28,832 bases of DNA from a virus, in the IMG/VR virus record IMGVR_UViG_3300020463_002191, positions 1 to 28,832 of that record, one strand, 5' to 3'. The position numbers and the translations under genes are program-made. Each line of letters begins with the position of its first letter. Position 1 is the first letter of the stretch. The notes below the pieces were generated by a model. The model saw only the letters and a program-made list of their open reading frames with translations. It made no database searches and was not told the DNA's origin. Shown here in pieces: positions 1 to 8,386 of this stretch.

Positions 1-932
1 GCGTTACATGCCCATCCTTCGAAATTGTTGAAATTAAAGGCATTAAAGCGTTCTGCTTGGTCCATGTACCACTTTTTACCTTTTGAATCTTCTAGTTCAA
101 CCTGCATATGCCACGGTACACTGGCGTCATTTTTTCCTGTTATTCCTGCGGGAACTTGAAACTGTGGTCGTGGACGGTTATTCCAAATACGTTTCGTTTC
201 GGTGAAGGCTCTTTGCGGCATTCCGTTGTAGAGTCTTTTGAGATCTTCTTCTTTGTATCCATCAACCACTCTGGACGCAGTCGGATCCGACTGAGGTTTA
301 AGGGTAACGTTGATTCCTTGTTCGTGAAAGAAAAGAGCATTTTCCCAATCCCTTTCAAAGTGTTCTGGAACCATAACTTGATTAATTGTAACTTGTACAT
401 CATACTCCTGACATAAATTTAATTTGTCTGCAAAATCTTGCATCTTATCTTTTGTATTTACATGCTCAACATGTAGGCTTGCAGTTATGCTGGCACGATG
501 AAATGGCTTTGCATAATCTACATATGTACGAAACCACTTCATTGGTCTCGAACAGTTTGATGTCATGTGTATACTAGTATAATTAGTATTGTCGACATCA
601 TCAGCCAAATATTTAAGGATGTCCAAGTATCCTGGGTGGAAAGTAGGCTCACCACCAGAAAGACTAAAATGAAAACTATTAAAGCCGTTGTCACGTGCTT
701 GCCTCTTTATCTCATCGATTGTATGATAAGCGAGCTGTGTGGGCCTGTGATCTTTGCGATCTGATCTGGCGTATGGCCAACAATAACTGCAACGATAGTT
801 GCAAAAGCGACCAAGAAGCCAACTAACAGTAAACAGATCTCTGTATAGAAGCGTCCTTTGGCCGACCTTAATAATGTCGTCAAATGGTATTTTCGAAAAG
901 TCATAATTACTCCATTTTAAATCTTCGGTCAT
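1..932 (-). CDS. Radical SAM protein, C-terminus cut off by left edge
   Basis: An open frame runs from the ATG at 930-932 to the window edge (310 codons) without a stop, so the gene is real but its C-terminus is missing. The radical SAM [4Fe-4S] motif CNYRCSYC lies at residues 44-51 and GGEP at 93-96. Near the edge the sequence reads EGWACN, which matches KGWACS in the product of 2019-3194, and both proteins open with a GRxCNYxCSYC pattern; I infer that they are paralogues. The start lies 2 bases after the stop of 935-2026, so it is probably the distal gene of the operon starting at 7090. Base composition is unlike the neighbours: bases 121-180 hold 29 G+C of 60, against 13 of 60 at 1201-1260. 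Substrate unknown. The family call is secure, the function is not. Confidence 0.85.
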   Translation of the reverse strand, partial: MTEDLKWSNYDFSKIPFDDIIKVGQRTLLYRDLFTVSWLLGRFCNYRCSYCWPYARSDRKDHRPTQLAYHTIDEIKRQARDNGFNSFHFSLSGGEPTFHPGYLDILKYLADDVDNTNYTSIHMTSNCSRPMKWFRTYVDYAKPFHRASITASLHVEHVNTKDKMQDFADKLNLCQEYDVQVTINQVMVPEHFERDWENALFFHEQGINVTLKPQSDPTASRVVDGYKEEDLKRLYNGMPQRAFTETKRIWNNRPRPQFQVPAGITGKNDASVPWHMQVELEDSKGKKWYMDQAERFNAFNFNNFEGWACN

Positions 933-934
933 AC

Positions 935-2026
935 TTATATTATATACTCTTTTACAAGATTATGCAAGTCCGGATTTGCATCTTTCCAATGTTCATTTCG
1001 TAAATTATTCATTAGTTTATCCTGTTCAAGAAATATATTAAAGTTTCCTTTCTTACTTAATTCTTTTTTGTACACCTCAAAACTTGCTATACCTTGTATA
1101 CTTTCTAGTATTTTTGGCTTTACTTGCTCTGGTAAATGCCTTGGCATCATATAATTAGGGCCGTCTATAAGAAAATATTTTTGACAATCTTGTTTTAACT
1201 CGTTACAAAAATTAACAAACTCTTTTGCTTTATTAATATTATAAATGCTTAGAACACTATGAACAGACGACTGTGGGAACATATCAAAAAACCATAACAG
1301 ATTTTTGAATGTGCTTTTCCAATTACTTCCTTTACGTAAAAAGTCATTTAGCTCTCCATGTGCATCTATGCTTAGTGTAACTTTTACTAACTTACATTTA
1401 GAAAATAATTCAAAAAGTTCTTCATTAGGACGTAAAGTTGCATTTGTAATTAGATGTACTGTAAGATTTTCTAAATCACATTGTTGTAAAATCTTTATTA
1501 GAACATTTTGCTCCATTAAAGGTTCTCCGCCTAATAGCTTTATATAGTTCAATGTAGAAAAGTCTGTATTTTCTATAAATGGATTTCTAACTATTCCTTT
1601 TGGTATTTCTAAACCTAATTTTTTTGCATCACTATACCAATGAGTGCTTAAAGACGGAACGCACATTCTACATTTATTATTACAAGTATTGCTAACACTT
1701 AGGTCAACATAACGTAATACAGGATCTCCTCCTTTAGATAAACTTGTAGCTCCATACTTTTCTTGCTCGTCCCAAGCTTCTAATCTAAAACTACTCGCAT
1801 TGTTTTTTTCTCTTTCATAGCAATGAGTACATCCTGCAACAGGTTTATCCTCTAGCATATCCTTTCTAAGTTTTTGCATATAATGATGATTGAAAGGATC
1901 TTTATGATAGATATTTAAATCTTGTGGTACATCGTCCCACCTAAAAATACAGCATGGAAAAATTTGACCGTCAGGTCTTATTGCCATATGATTGAATGGC
2001 AGAGGACATGCATATTTCTTATCCAC
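935..2026 (-). CDS. Twitch-type radical SAM protein (N-terminal auxiliary cysteines)
   Basis: This 363-aa protein starts at GTG (2024-2026), 8 bases inside the end of the preceding gene, with a GGGA stretch upstream that could serve as ribosome binding site. The N-terminal segment has C7 in CPLPF, the pair C25-C26 and C66-x2-C69, a pattern seen in SPASM/twitch domains that bind auxiliary Fe-S clusters, here placed before the catalytic core. The radical SAM motif CNNKCRMC is at 115-122 and GGEP at 166-169. The same layout recurs in four other proteins of the window. In the family, SAM is cleaved reductively to a 5'-deoxyadenosyl radical. The substrate cannot be read from the sequence; peptide, sugar and nucleotide substrates are all possible. 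Confidence 0.9.
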   Translation of the reverse strand: MDKKYACPLPFNHMAIRPDGQIFPCCIFRWDDVPQDLNIYHKDPFNHHYMQKLRKDMLEDKPVAGCTHCYEREKNNASSFRLEAWDEQEKYGATSLSKGGDPVLRYVDLSVSNTCNNKCRMCVPSLSTHWYSDAKKLGLEIPKGIVRNPFIENTDFSTLNYIKLLGGEPLMEQNVLIKILQQCDLENLTVHLITNATLRPNEELFELFSKCKLVKVTLSIDAHGELNDFLRKGSNWKSTFKNLLWFFDMFPQSSVHSVLSIYNINKAKEFVNFCNELKQDCQKYFLIDGPNYMMPRHLPEQVKPKILESIQGIASFEVYKKELSKKGNFNIFLEQDKLMNNLRNEHWKDANPDLHNLVKEYII

Positions 2027-3194
2027 TTATTGTTCCCAATACAGAAGTATCTATATGATTTTTCATAACCTCCGTATAATTGTCTATATGTTTTGATTTA
2101 GGCGCACATAGCCCACAACTACAAGTATGTTTAGGGCAAATAACAGTAGGCATTGTGTTGTTTTCTAAATTCTGTTTTAATTCTGCAATTAATTTTTTAC
2201 CTTCACTTAGTTTTCCTATAGGGCCTCTAGTTTTATCAAAACGAGCTTGGCATGTTTGATGATGATAAATGCTATCTGTTTGTTGCTCTAAATGTAAGAA
2301 AAACCAATTGACACTACATGCCCAACCTTTAAATTCTCGCATATCAACAAATGTTGCTTTTCTTCCTTTACCCTTCATACTTAAACACATTTCTCTACTT
2401 CCGCAACAAGGCCTTCCTACAGTAAAACCTAACTTCTTTTTTTCAGTGGTTTTTTCTCCGGCGGCACTTAGTATGTTAGCTTCTTCTCTGTCATTGTTTA
2501 ATTTTTCGTTTTTATACTTCCAGTAATTTTTTATATAATCTAATTGTTGATCTGTATATTGGTGTGAAAAACTTGCTCTACTTCCTGGTTCCTCACCAAT
2601 TATCCGAGGAACATATTTTACTTTTATGTCATCTAAATATTCACATAAATCTTTACACTCATCAAAATATTGTGCATGAAACATTACATTTACACTTACT
2701 GATAATCCATGGTCAGGCCCTTGTGTGTGAAATTGTTTTATTCTATCTCTAACCTGTTGCTTCAATTTATTATTACTTTCAGAATGATAGCTTACAGTAA
2801 TATGGCCAAGATTTTCCATAACTTTCTGAGCCATTTTTTCTCCCATAGCTCCGTTACTTGTAAGTGCAAAACTGCCTTTCCATCTGTCTGCATATTTTTC
2901 CTCATATTCTGTTCTTAAATATTGAATGAAAGGAATAAAGTTTGGATTTACAGTTGGTTCTCCTCCTGTAAAACTTATACTTGTTCTTTTATATGTTCTA
3001 TATTGCATATATGTATCGATATATTCGAACAGGAAATCAGTATTTGCTTTTAGCTCATCTATAGTAGCATGTTTACTAAAATTGTCATGCCGATGTGCAG
3101 GACAATAACTACAGTCGTAATTACACCTACGCCCTGTATCCCATGTGACTTGGAATACTTTTCCTGTCAATAAGTCAATAGTATCAAAGCTCAT
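2019..3194 (-). CDS. Radical SAM protein with C-terminal cysteine cluster
   Basis: This 391-aa protein has the radical SAM motif CNYDCSYC at residues 24-31 and GGEP at 77-80. The C-terminal third carries further cysteines: GWAC, a QTC, and a CPKHTCSCGLC cluster near residues 355-366 that could hold an extra Fe-S cluster. There is no N-terminal twitch segment, so the architecture differs from both neighbours; its closest match in the window is the truncated gene at 1-932. The ATG at 3192-3194 overlaps the end of the radical SAM-QueC-like gene by 11 bases, with GGAAAAG just upstream, which suggests translational coupling. Function beyond radical SAM chemistry is unknown. Confidence 0.88.
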   Translation of the reverse strand: MSFDTIDLLTGKVFQVTWDTGRRCNYDCSYCPAHRHDNFSKHATIDELKANTDFLFEYIDTYMQYRTYKRTSISFTGGEPTVNPNFIPFIQYLRTEYEEKYADRWKGSFALTSNGAMGEKMAQKVMENLGHITVSYHSESNNKLKQQVRDRIKQFHTQGPDHGLSVSVNVMFHAQYFDECKDLCEYLDDIKVKYVPRIIGEEPGSRASFSHQYTDQQLDYIKNYWKYKNEKLNNDREEANILSAAGEKTTEKKKLGFTVGRPCCGSREMCLSMKGKGRKATFVDMREFKGWACSVNWFFLHLEQQTDSIYHHQTCQARFDKTRGPIGKLSEGKKLIAELKQNLENNTMPTVICPKHTCSCGLCAPKSKHIDNYTEVMKNHIDTSVLGTISG

Positions 3195-5694
3195 TCTTTT
3201 CCATTGCCCATTCTCTTTCTACACACCAATAACAAACTCCACATTCGTCTGGTATAATGTTGGTATACCTATACCAAGTAGCATCCATTCCAAAATGTGT
3301 TCTTTCTATGTGTGCATCACCTTCGCAACTTCTAGTAAGGTGTAGCAGTTCTAATATATTTAAATCTTTATACTGTTTGATTACCCAATCTTTTGCTGTA
3401 TGGCTGTAGGGCTGAAGAGCCCACCATGTACTTCTATACATAGCAACATATTTTTCTGCTTTTTCATCTCTGTTTAGCATTCTATGTCCTGTATAATTAG
3501 GTATATTAGCTGTAGTTGCATTATATACAGCATCGTAACCATTAGTAAATTGCATGTACCTGTTAAATTCATTCATTAAAATCTGTTCTCCAGATTTACC
3601 ATCTATAATTTCTCCAGATACTCCGTGTTCTAGCTGTGGTGGTACAAATGTAGTAAAACGCTCTCCAATTATGTTTGGAAATCTAACTTTAAGCCAGTCA
3701 TAGACACGTTTACTAACGTCTGCTTGCCATGGTCTAGTTTCCCAACATCTATGTGAACTTAAAATATCTATAGTACATTCATGTTTATTTTTTTCAATCT
3801 CTGTACATAAAATGTATGCCAGTGAGGCACTATCTGCTCCTCCACTTAACATAAGTGCAAGTTTAGTCCATTCAGGATTCAAAGGAATATCTACACCATC
3901 ATGATCAAAAGTGTTTATGCCCTTACGAAGTAGATTTTTGTTATTCTCTGTGTCTCTTAGTAAAACTATTTTTCTAATTTCTTCCTGTACTAATGTCTTT
4001 TTGTGCAAATCAGCTTTAGCAAGTTCACACTTACGTTTCTCATCTTTGTGATGATTTAGTATTATATTATATGCTTTTTCATGTGTACTATTCCTAATTT
4101 CCTCTTTTTCAGCTTTACTTACATATTTTATATGATATTCTAAATCTTGTTTATCCTCAAGTTCTTGAATTAGATTATTCCAATGTTCTGCGGCATTAGC
4201 TTTTTTCCTTAGTGCAGGAACATCTTTCAGTAGTTCCTGTTGTTCTACAATTTGGTCGTTATAGGTTACAGGTTCTGGTAGAGTAAACTCTTCCTTATAA
4301 GGAATTGATTCATAAGTAAGTACTCTCCCCATTGGGAATAGTGTATCTCTTTCCATTTTTTTATCCTTTCTTTTGTATTTTATAAAATAGTCGTTAAAGT
4401 TTTTTTTCCATAATTTGTCTATTTTCTGGCTATAGTGTAAAAACCCTTCCCAGTCTTTTTCTGTAGTGTATTTGTAATTAGTTACATATTCTTCAATTAT
4501 ATCTATACCATTACGGGCTGATCTAATATCACTAAATGGATGATCTTGCAACCCGTCCCAAGACCTATGTATTTTAGGATCACCTAATAGCCTGACTTCC
4601 TCTATATGTGTAATTGTTTCTCTAACAGCTTTTAGGTCTTCCATAACTTCTTTAGAAAAATGACGCATCATTAAAGCTGGGTTAATATATTTTGGAGTGT
4701 AAACAATACTACAATTAACTGCATTTAAATTTAGTGTAAGTAAAGATTCTATTACATTTTCTATGTCCATTATCTGATATGCACTAGTGGTACATACTGC
4801 ATCTATTTCGGTAAAATCATTTACTTCATTAAATTTTCTTAAGTTTTCTTTTAATTTTTTCCAACTACCGTCTCTAAAATAAGGATATATATTTGTTCCT
4901 GCATCAACACTAATCATAATTTTAGTTCTGCCAAATGGTTTTAAAGCATCACTTAGATCTTTTACATCAAAATCTGCATTGAAATTACTGTGGAAAAATA
5001 TTAATAAATTTTTTGCATTTGGATGTTCAGCTAATTTATGTAAACATGGAAGAAATTGTTTTTGATATAAAACTTCTCCTCCGGCAAAATCAATTTTTTC
5101 AATGTTAGGAAAATTTTTATTTAAATCTTCTGCAATCTCAAGCACATGAGCTTTCTTTAGATCTATGTTTGCATCAAAAAACTTAGCATCTCCTGGATCT
5201 GCGTTTTTTTCTAGCCTGTCAGGCCACCAAACTCTATGCTGTGTACCTAGTAATTGTTCTAAATTATATTCTTTATCTATTTCATCTGGTACATAATTTT
5301 TTAATCTACTTCCCCATAAACTACTATAAACATTACTACAATGTAAACATGCCATATTACATGCATTACTAAATCTTAATTCAACGTGTTTAAGTCCTTC
5401 AAATTTAATTTTTCCAGTAGTTGGATCATAATTAGATAAATCTGCAGGGTAATCCTGCCTCATACTTTTTATATTATTTTCTTCATTAGTTTTACATAGG
5501 CTACAATCTTTAGGCCATTCGCCTTTATCTAATAATTTTCTGTACTCTGTAAAATAATTGTTGTTCCAAAATTTACTAGGAATTTCTCCATTTAATTCTT
5601 TTAATCGTGCTCCGCTAATAGGACAAACAGTTGCAAATCCGTTTTTATAATTTAAACCTCCATGGGCATAATAGCAAGGTATCTTAGAAGTCAT
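3184..5694 (-). CDS. Radical SAM protein fused to QueC-like PP-loop ATPase
   Basis: I chose the ATG at 5692-5694 (836 aa) because a GAGG ribosome binding site precedes it and the overlap with the upstream gene is then 11 bases; the open frame itself reaches 5805. N-terminal half: an auxiliary segment with HGGLNY and CSLC, the radical SAM motif CNMACLHC at 112-119 and GGE at 205-207. C-terminal part: SGGADS at 617-622 is the ATP-binding PP-loop of N-type ATP pyrophosphatases, followed by SC at 789-790 and CGVCYWC at 818-824. That four-cysteine arrangement matches the zinc site of QueC (7-cyano-7-deazaguanine synthase). About 120 charged residues link the halves and include a segment shared with the 11025-12281 protein. 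QueC adenylates a carboxylate and turns it into an amide, then a nitrile. The pairing with a twitch-type radical SAM domain suggests one polypeptide doing two successive steps; the substrate is unknown. Confidence 0.85.
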   Translation of the reverse strand: MTSKIPCYYAHGGLNYKNGFATVCPISGARLKELNGEIPSKFWNNNYFTEYRKLLDKGEWPKDCSLCKTNEENNIKSMRQDYPADLSNYDPTTGKIKFEGLKHVELRFSNACNMACLHCSNVYSSLWGSRLKNYVPDEIDKEYNLEQLLGTQHRVWWPDRLEKNADPGDAKFFDANIDLKKAHVLEIAEDLNKNFPNIEKIDFAGGEVLYQKQFLPCLHKLAEHPNAKNLLIFFHSNFNADFDVKDLSDALKPFGRTKIMISVDAGTNIYPYFRDGSWKKLKENLRKFNEVNDFTEIDAVCTTSAYQIMDIENVIESLLTLNLNAVNCSIVYTPKYINPALMMRHFSKEVMEDLKAVRETITHIEEVRLLGDPKIHRSWDGLQDHPFSDIRSARNGIDIIEEYVTNYKYTTEKDWEGFLHYSQKIDKLWKKNFNDYFIKYKRKDKKMERDTLFPMGRVLTYESIPYKEEFTLPEPVTYNDQIVEQQELLKDVPALRKKANAAEHWNNLIQELEDKQDLEYHIKYVSKAEKEEIRNSTHEKAYNIILNHHKDEKRKCELAKADLHKKTLVQEEIRKIVLLRDTENNKNLLRKGINTFDHDGVDIPLNPEWTKLALMLSGGADSASLAYILCTEIEKNKHECTIDILSSHRCWETRPWQADVSKRVYDWLKVRFPNIIGERFTTFVPPQLEHGVSGEIIDGKSGEQILMNEFNRYMQFTNGYDAVYNATTANIPNYTGHRMLNRDEKAEKYVAMYRSTWWALQPYSHTAKDWVIKQYKDLNILELLHLTRSCEGDAHIERTHFGMDATWYRYTNIIPDECGVCYWCVEREWAMEKNEL
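4030..4134 (-). other. Segment shared with the 11025-12281 protein
   Basis: Residues 521-555 of the fusion protein, in the linker between the radical SAM and QueC-like parts, begin HIKYVSKAEK and end NHHKDEKRK. By eye they align to residues 222-255 of the 418-aa radical SAM/SPASM protein with 15 identities over 35 columns and one gap, including the SK.EK core, NI.L and the HH..E.RK end. The two host proteins otherwise belong to different architectures, so a moved or recombined segment is plausible. No function is known to me. Confidence 0.6.
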
Positions 5695-7090
5695 TAAAAA
5701 TGCCTCGCATTTCAGGAAAGGTGTCTGCAAAAGATATACCTCTTTGTTTATCACAAAGTTGTAAAAATTCTTGCATCTCGGGAAGACGTCTGCTCCAATC
5801 TTCACTTTCCATAAATGTAAGCATACCTTTTAACCTATCAATGCCGTATTCTGCACTACGCCATTCTTCGTATTTTACTTTACCTTTATGCCAACTAGGT
5901 ACACCTAATTCCCAATTTTCTTCCCACCAGGGGTAAAACCTTTCATACTTTAATCTACATTCTTTCTTAAACCATGCAGGTAATATTTTTACATTAAGAT
6001 GCGGCGGGTGATAAACAAAATGATAATTTATTGCTCCTGCGGCAAACGGCCACATGTTTATTTTTCTAAATTTCTTTTCTAATTTCCATTTTATAAAATC
6101 TGGAATATAATAAACGTTTAAAGCCTGTACTGCACAAGCTATAGTTACTTCAACATTATCACTAGTCTCATTATCTAAAATATGAAAAACTTCTTCTTGG
6201 CGTTTCCAATCACTAGGATAACGTATATAGTCATTCATCTGTTTTATGCTGTCGACACTATAATGAAAACGCACCAACTTAAAATGCTTCCATAGATCAA
6301 ATAAATCGTCACGCCATTCAACACCATTGCTGTTATACCTTAGCTCTAAATTTTTAGCATAGCCCATTTTAATAGCATGTTCAAGTATTTCATAGTGTTC
6401 CTCAATAATAAGACTTTCGCCTCCAGCAAAATATATCTGTTGCATACTTGGCATCTGTTCATAAAACTGTTTCCAGAATGTAGGATTTTGTTTGTGCCAA
6501 TTGTAGCTACTTCCATTAAAACTGCCTTTATCTTTCCATTGCATTGTTTCTTTTAGGCTGGCATTTTCTACAGCAGGAAATACAGCTTTCCAGTCTTTAA
6601 TCCAGCCAGAACTATCATGCGGTGAACACATAACACAGGCTAATTGACATTTTGTGCCAAAACGTAAATCGATATATGCAAGTTGTGGTGGTACAGATCC
6701 ATCTTCTTTGGTGTCAGATAATATTTTATCTATATCAACACGCTGTCCCCAATAATGAGTTTCCCACATACGCTTACTTTTATGCCCTGCTTCTTCTTCC
6801 TTGTAGCATTTCAAACAGCTAGGAGGCTTTTGCCCGTTAAGCATTTGCTTACGTACATTTTTCATGTATGTACTATTCCAAGCAGTCTCAAAATCACTTA
6901 CATTTAAGTTATTAGGTTTGCCGTCTTCTGTTTTAAGAATACCAACTTGTCCGCCATGCTCTCGGTCATTGGTGGCTCCTACTGAACTTGCGTTTGCAGT
7001 ACAGCATACTCGCATACTTCCATCTGGTCTTGTGCTTAAATGCACCCAAGGTAACAAACAAAATGTATCTGAAGGTAGTTTTCTATCCAT
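5684..7090 (-). CDS. Twitch-type radical SAM protein, first gene of the left minus-strand operon
   Basis: This 468-aa protein begins with a classic twitch-like segment: C11 in FCLLPWVHL, a G-rich stretch, C29-C30, and C92-x2-C95. The radical SAM motif CQLACVMC is at 148-155 and GGES at 223-226. The C-terminus carries a DTFPE motif in the context DKQRGISFADTFPE, which recurs as DKKRRINFHDTFPE in the 12298-13677 protein; the two are probably closest relatives here. The ATG at 7088-7090 has no Shine-Dalgarno sequence and lies about 24 bases downstream of the predicted transcription start of the palindromic promoter at 7113-7128. It probably leads an operon running down to base 1. Substrate unknown. 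Confidence 0.9.
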   Translation of the reverse strand: MDRKLPSDTFCLLPWVHLSTRPDGSMRVCCTANASSVGATNDREHGGQVGILKTEDGKPNNLNVSDFETAWNSTYMKNVRKQMLNGQKPPSCLKCYKEEEAGHKSKRMWETHYWGQRVDIDKILSDTKEDGSVPPQLAYIDLRFGTKCQLACVMCSPHDSSGWIKDWKAVFPAVENASLKETMQWKDKGSFNGSSYNWHKQNPTFWKQFYEQMPSMQQIYFAGGESLIIEEHYEILEHAIKMGYAKNLELRYNSNGVEWRDDLFDLWKHFKLVRFHYSVDSIKQMNDYIRYPSDWKRQEEVFHILDNETSDNVEVTIACAVQALNVYYIPDFIKWKLEKKFRKINMWPFAAGAINYHFVYHPPHLNVKILPAWFKKECRLKYERFYPWWEENWELGVPSWHKGKVKYEEWRSAEYGIDRLKGMLTFMESEDWSRRLPEMQEFLQLCDKQRGISFADTFPEMRGIFNDF

Positions 7091-7112
7091 AGTTAAATGC
7101 TAATATAATGTA

Positions 7113-7128
7113 CATAAATATATTTATG
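7113..7128. promoter_or_regulatory. Palindromic bidirectional T4-type late promoter
   Basis: CATAAATATATTTATG is a perfect 16-base palindrome in the 68-base gap between divergent genes. Each strand reads CATAAATA, one base from the T4 late-promoter box TATAAATA. With a start about 6-7 bases downstream, leaders would be about 24 bases to the minus ATG at 7090 and about 32 bases to the plus ATG at 7159. Identical CATAAATA stands before the 320-aa virion gene. The promoter role is inferred. Confidence 0.7.
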
Positions 7129-7158
7129 CTTGATTTATGTGGATTTTTTTAGAACAGA

Positions 7159-8385
7159 ATGGGTGAAACTTTTTGCCCATATATGTGGATACAACAATGC
7201 GTAACGACTACTGGCGGAGTTCAACCTTGCTGTAATTCTTATGTAGATGATCCGTTATGGAAAGATTTAGACTTTACTAAAGGTATAAAAATTAAAAGGT
7301 TCGAGGACGAACGTATAAGGATGCGTAAAGGACGTTGGCCTTTAGTGTGCAAGGTTTGTAAAGATTACGAAGAATTAGGCTCATCTAGTCCAAGACATCA
7401 TGCATTACACGATTGGCCTAATATTACACCAAAAAGCGAACCTCATCTTAAATTCTTAGATATTAAGTATACAAATACTTGTAATTTATCCTGTAGAATG
7501 TGTAAACCAACTGATAGTTCTATGATTGAAGAAGCATACATGAATAAAAATGTTGACGAGATTCCACATTATATAACAAGCATAGGCGGTGTAAACAACG
7601 AAAGAAAAGTATTAGACTTATGTAGTCCAACTGAGAAAGTTGAATATACAAAAAAATGTATCAAAGAAGGTCTTGAAGTTTTAAAGGTGACAGGCGGTGA
7701 ACCACTTGCATGTAAGTATTTTATGAGCGTTATAAACTGGGCAATAGAAAATAATTTTGCAAAAAATCTGTCTTTAAAATTTACTACAAATGCAACCAAG
7801 TATAATAAATCTTTTATAGAGAAAACAAAACATTTTAAACATATACAAATTACAATTAGTTGTGATGGTACTGAAAACATTTATAATTATATAAGAAATA
7901 AAGGTGACTGGAACCAGCTGTACAAAAATTTACAACTAATAAGCAAATTTAAAAAAGATTATCCAAATAAGACATGGGTACAATTAAGCACAGTTTTGCA
8001 GTACTATAATATGTTGAATATTCCTTCATTAGCTGACTTATGTATAGAATTAGACTTCGTTTTTCATGTAGATATCTTCCTTAGACCTAAAGACAGCGAG
8101 TTGCAAGTAAAATGGGCATCAGAAAAACTACTAAATATATTGCAAGACGATTGTAAAAGAGTTATTAAAACTTCTACAGATACTAATACAAATGAACAAA
8201 TGGAAAAAATAATAAAATACATTAGTAGCAATTCTAATTGGGTAGGATTTAAAAAAACTAAGAGAAATAAATTTGCACAGTTAAGGCAATCAACTGAAAG
8301 AATGGATAAAATTTATAAAACAGACTTTAGAGACTATCTAATGCAAGAACAAGTACAACACTTACAATCAAGAAAAGGTTTTTGA
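7159..8385 (+). CDS. Twitch-type radical SAM protein
   Basis: This 408-aa protein has the N-terminal auxiliary pattern (C6, C24-C25, C64-x2-C67), the radical SAM motif CNLSCRMC at 108-115 and GGEP at 179-182. Its C-terminus (STERMDKIYKTDFRDYL) resembles a stretch before the linker of the radical SAM-QueC-like fusion (YSQKIDKLWKKNFNDYF), so this core may be its nearest relative in the window. It opens a two-gene plus-strand unit set into the minus-strand array, read from the bidirectional promoter at 7113-7128. No clear Shine-Dalgarno precedes the ATG. One base separates its stop from the GTG of the nitroreductase-like gene, so the two are co-translated and may act as a pair. Confidence 0.9.
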   Translation: MGETFCPYMWIQQCVTTTGGVQPCCNSYVDDPLWKDLDFTKGIKIKRFEDERIRMRKGRWPLVCKVCKDYEELGSSSPRHHALHDWPNITPKSEPHLKFLDIKYTNTCNLSCRMCKPTDSSMIEEAYMNKNVDEIPHYITSIGGVNNERKVLDLCSPTEKVEYTKKCIKEGLEVLKVTGGEPLACKYFMSVINWAIENNFAKNLSLKFTTNATKYNKSFIEKTKHFKHIQITISCDGTENIYNYIRNKGDWNQLYKNLQLISKFKKDYPNKTWVQLSTVLQYYNMLNIPSLADLCIELDFVFHVDIFLRPKDSELQVKWASEKLLNILQDDCKRVIKTSTDTNTNEQMEKIIKYISSNSNWVGFKKTKRNKFAQLRQSTERMDKIYKTDFRDYLMQEQVQHLQSRKGF

Positions 8386-8386
8386 C

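Noticed and set aside
707-904. 65-aa minus-strand reading frame with hydrophobic stretch, resembling a small membrane protein
   Set aside because: It lies out of frame inside the open radical SAM gene at 1-932, whose frame carries CNYRCSYC and GGEP; the hydrophobicity is an effect of the shifted frame.
3184-5694. Simple QueE-QueC fusion for queuosine or preQ0 synthesis
   Set aside because: The radical SAM half has N-terminal auxiliary cysteines and is more than twice the size of QueE, and no FolE, QueD or TGT-like gene is in the window. It stays open only as a chemical analogy.
5695-5805. N-terminal extension of the radical SAM-QueC-like gene to an upstream ATG
   Set aside because: It would overlap the previous gene by over 120 bases, lacks family features, and the ATG at 5694 has a GAGG ribosome binding site and the short overlap typical here.
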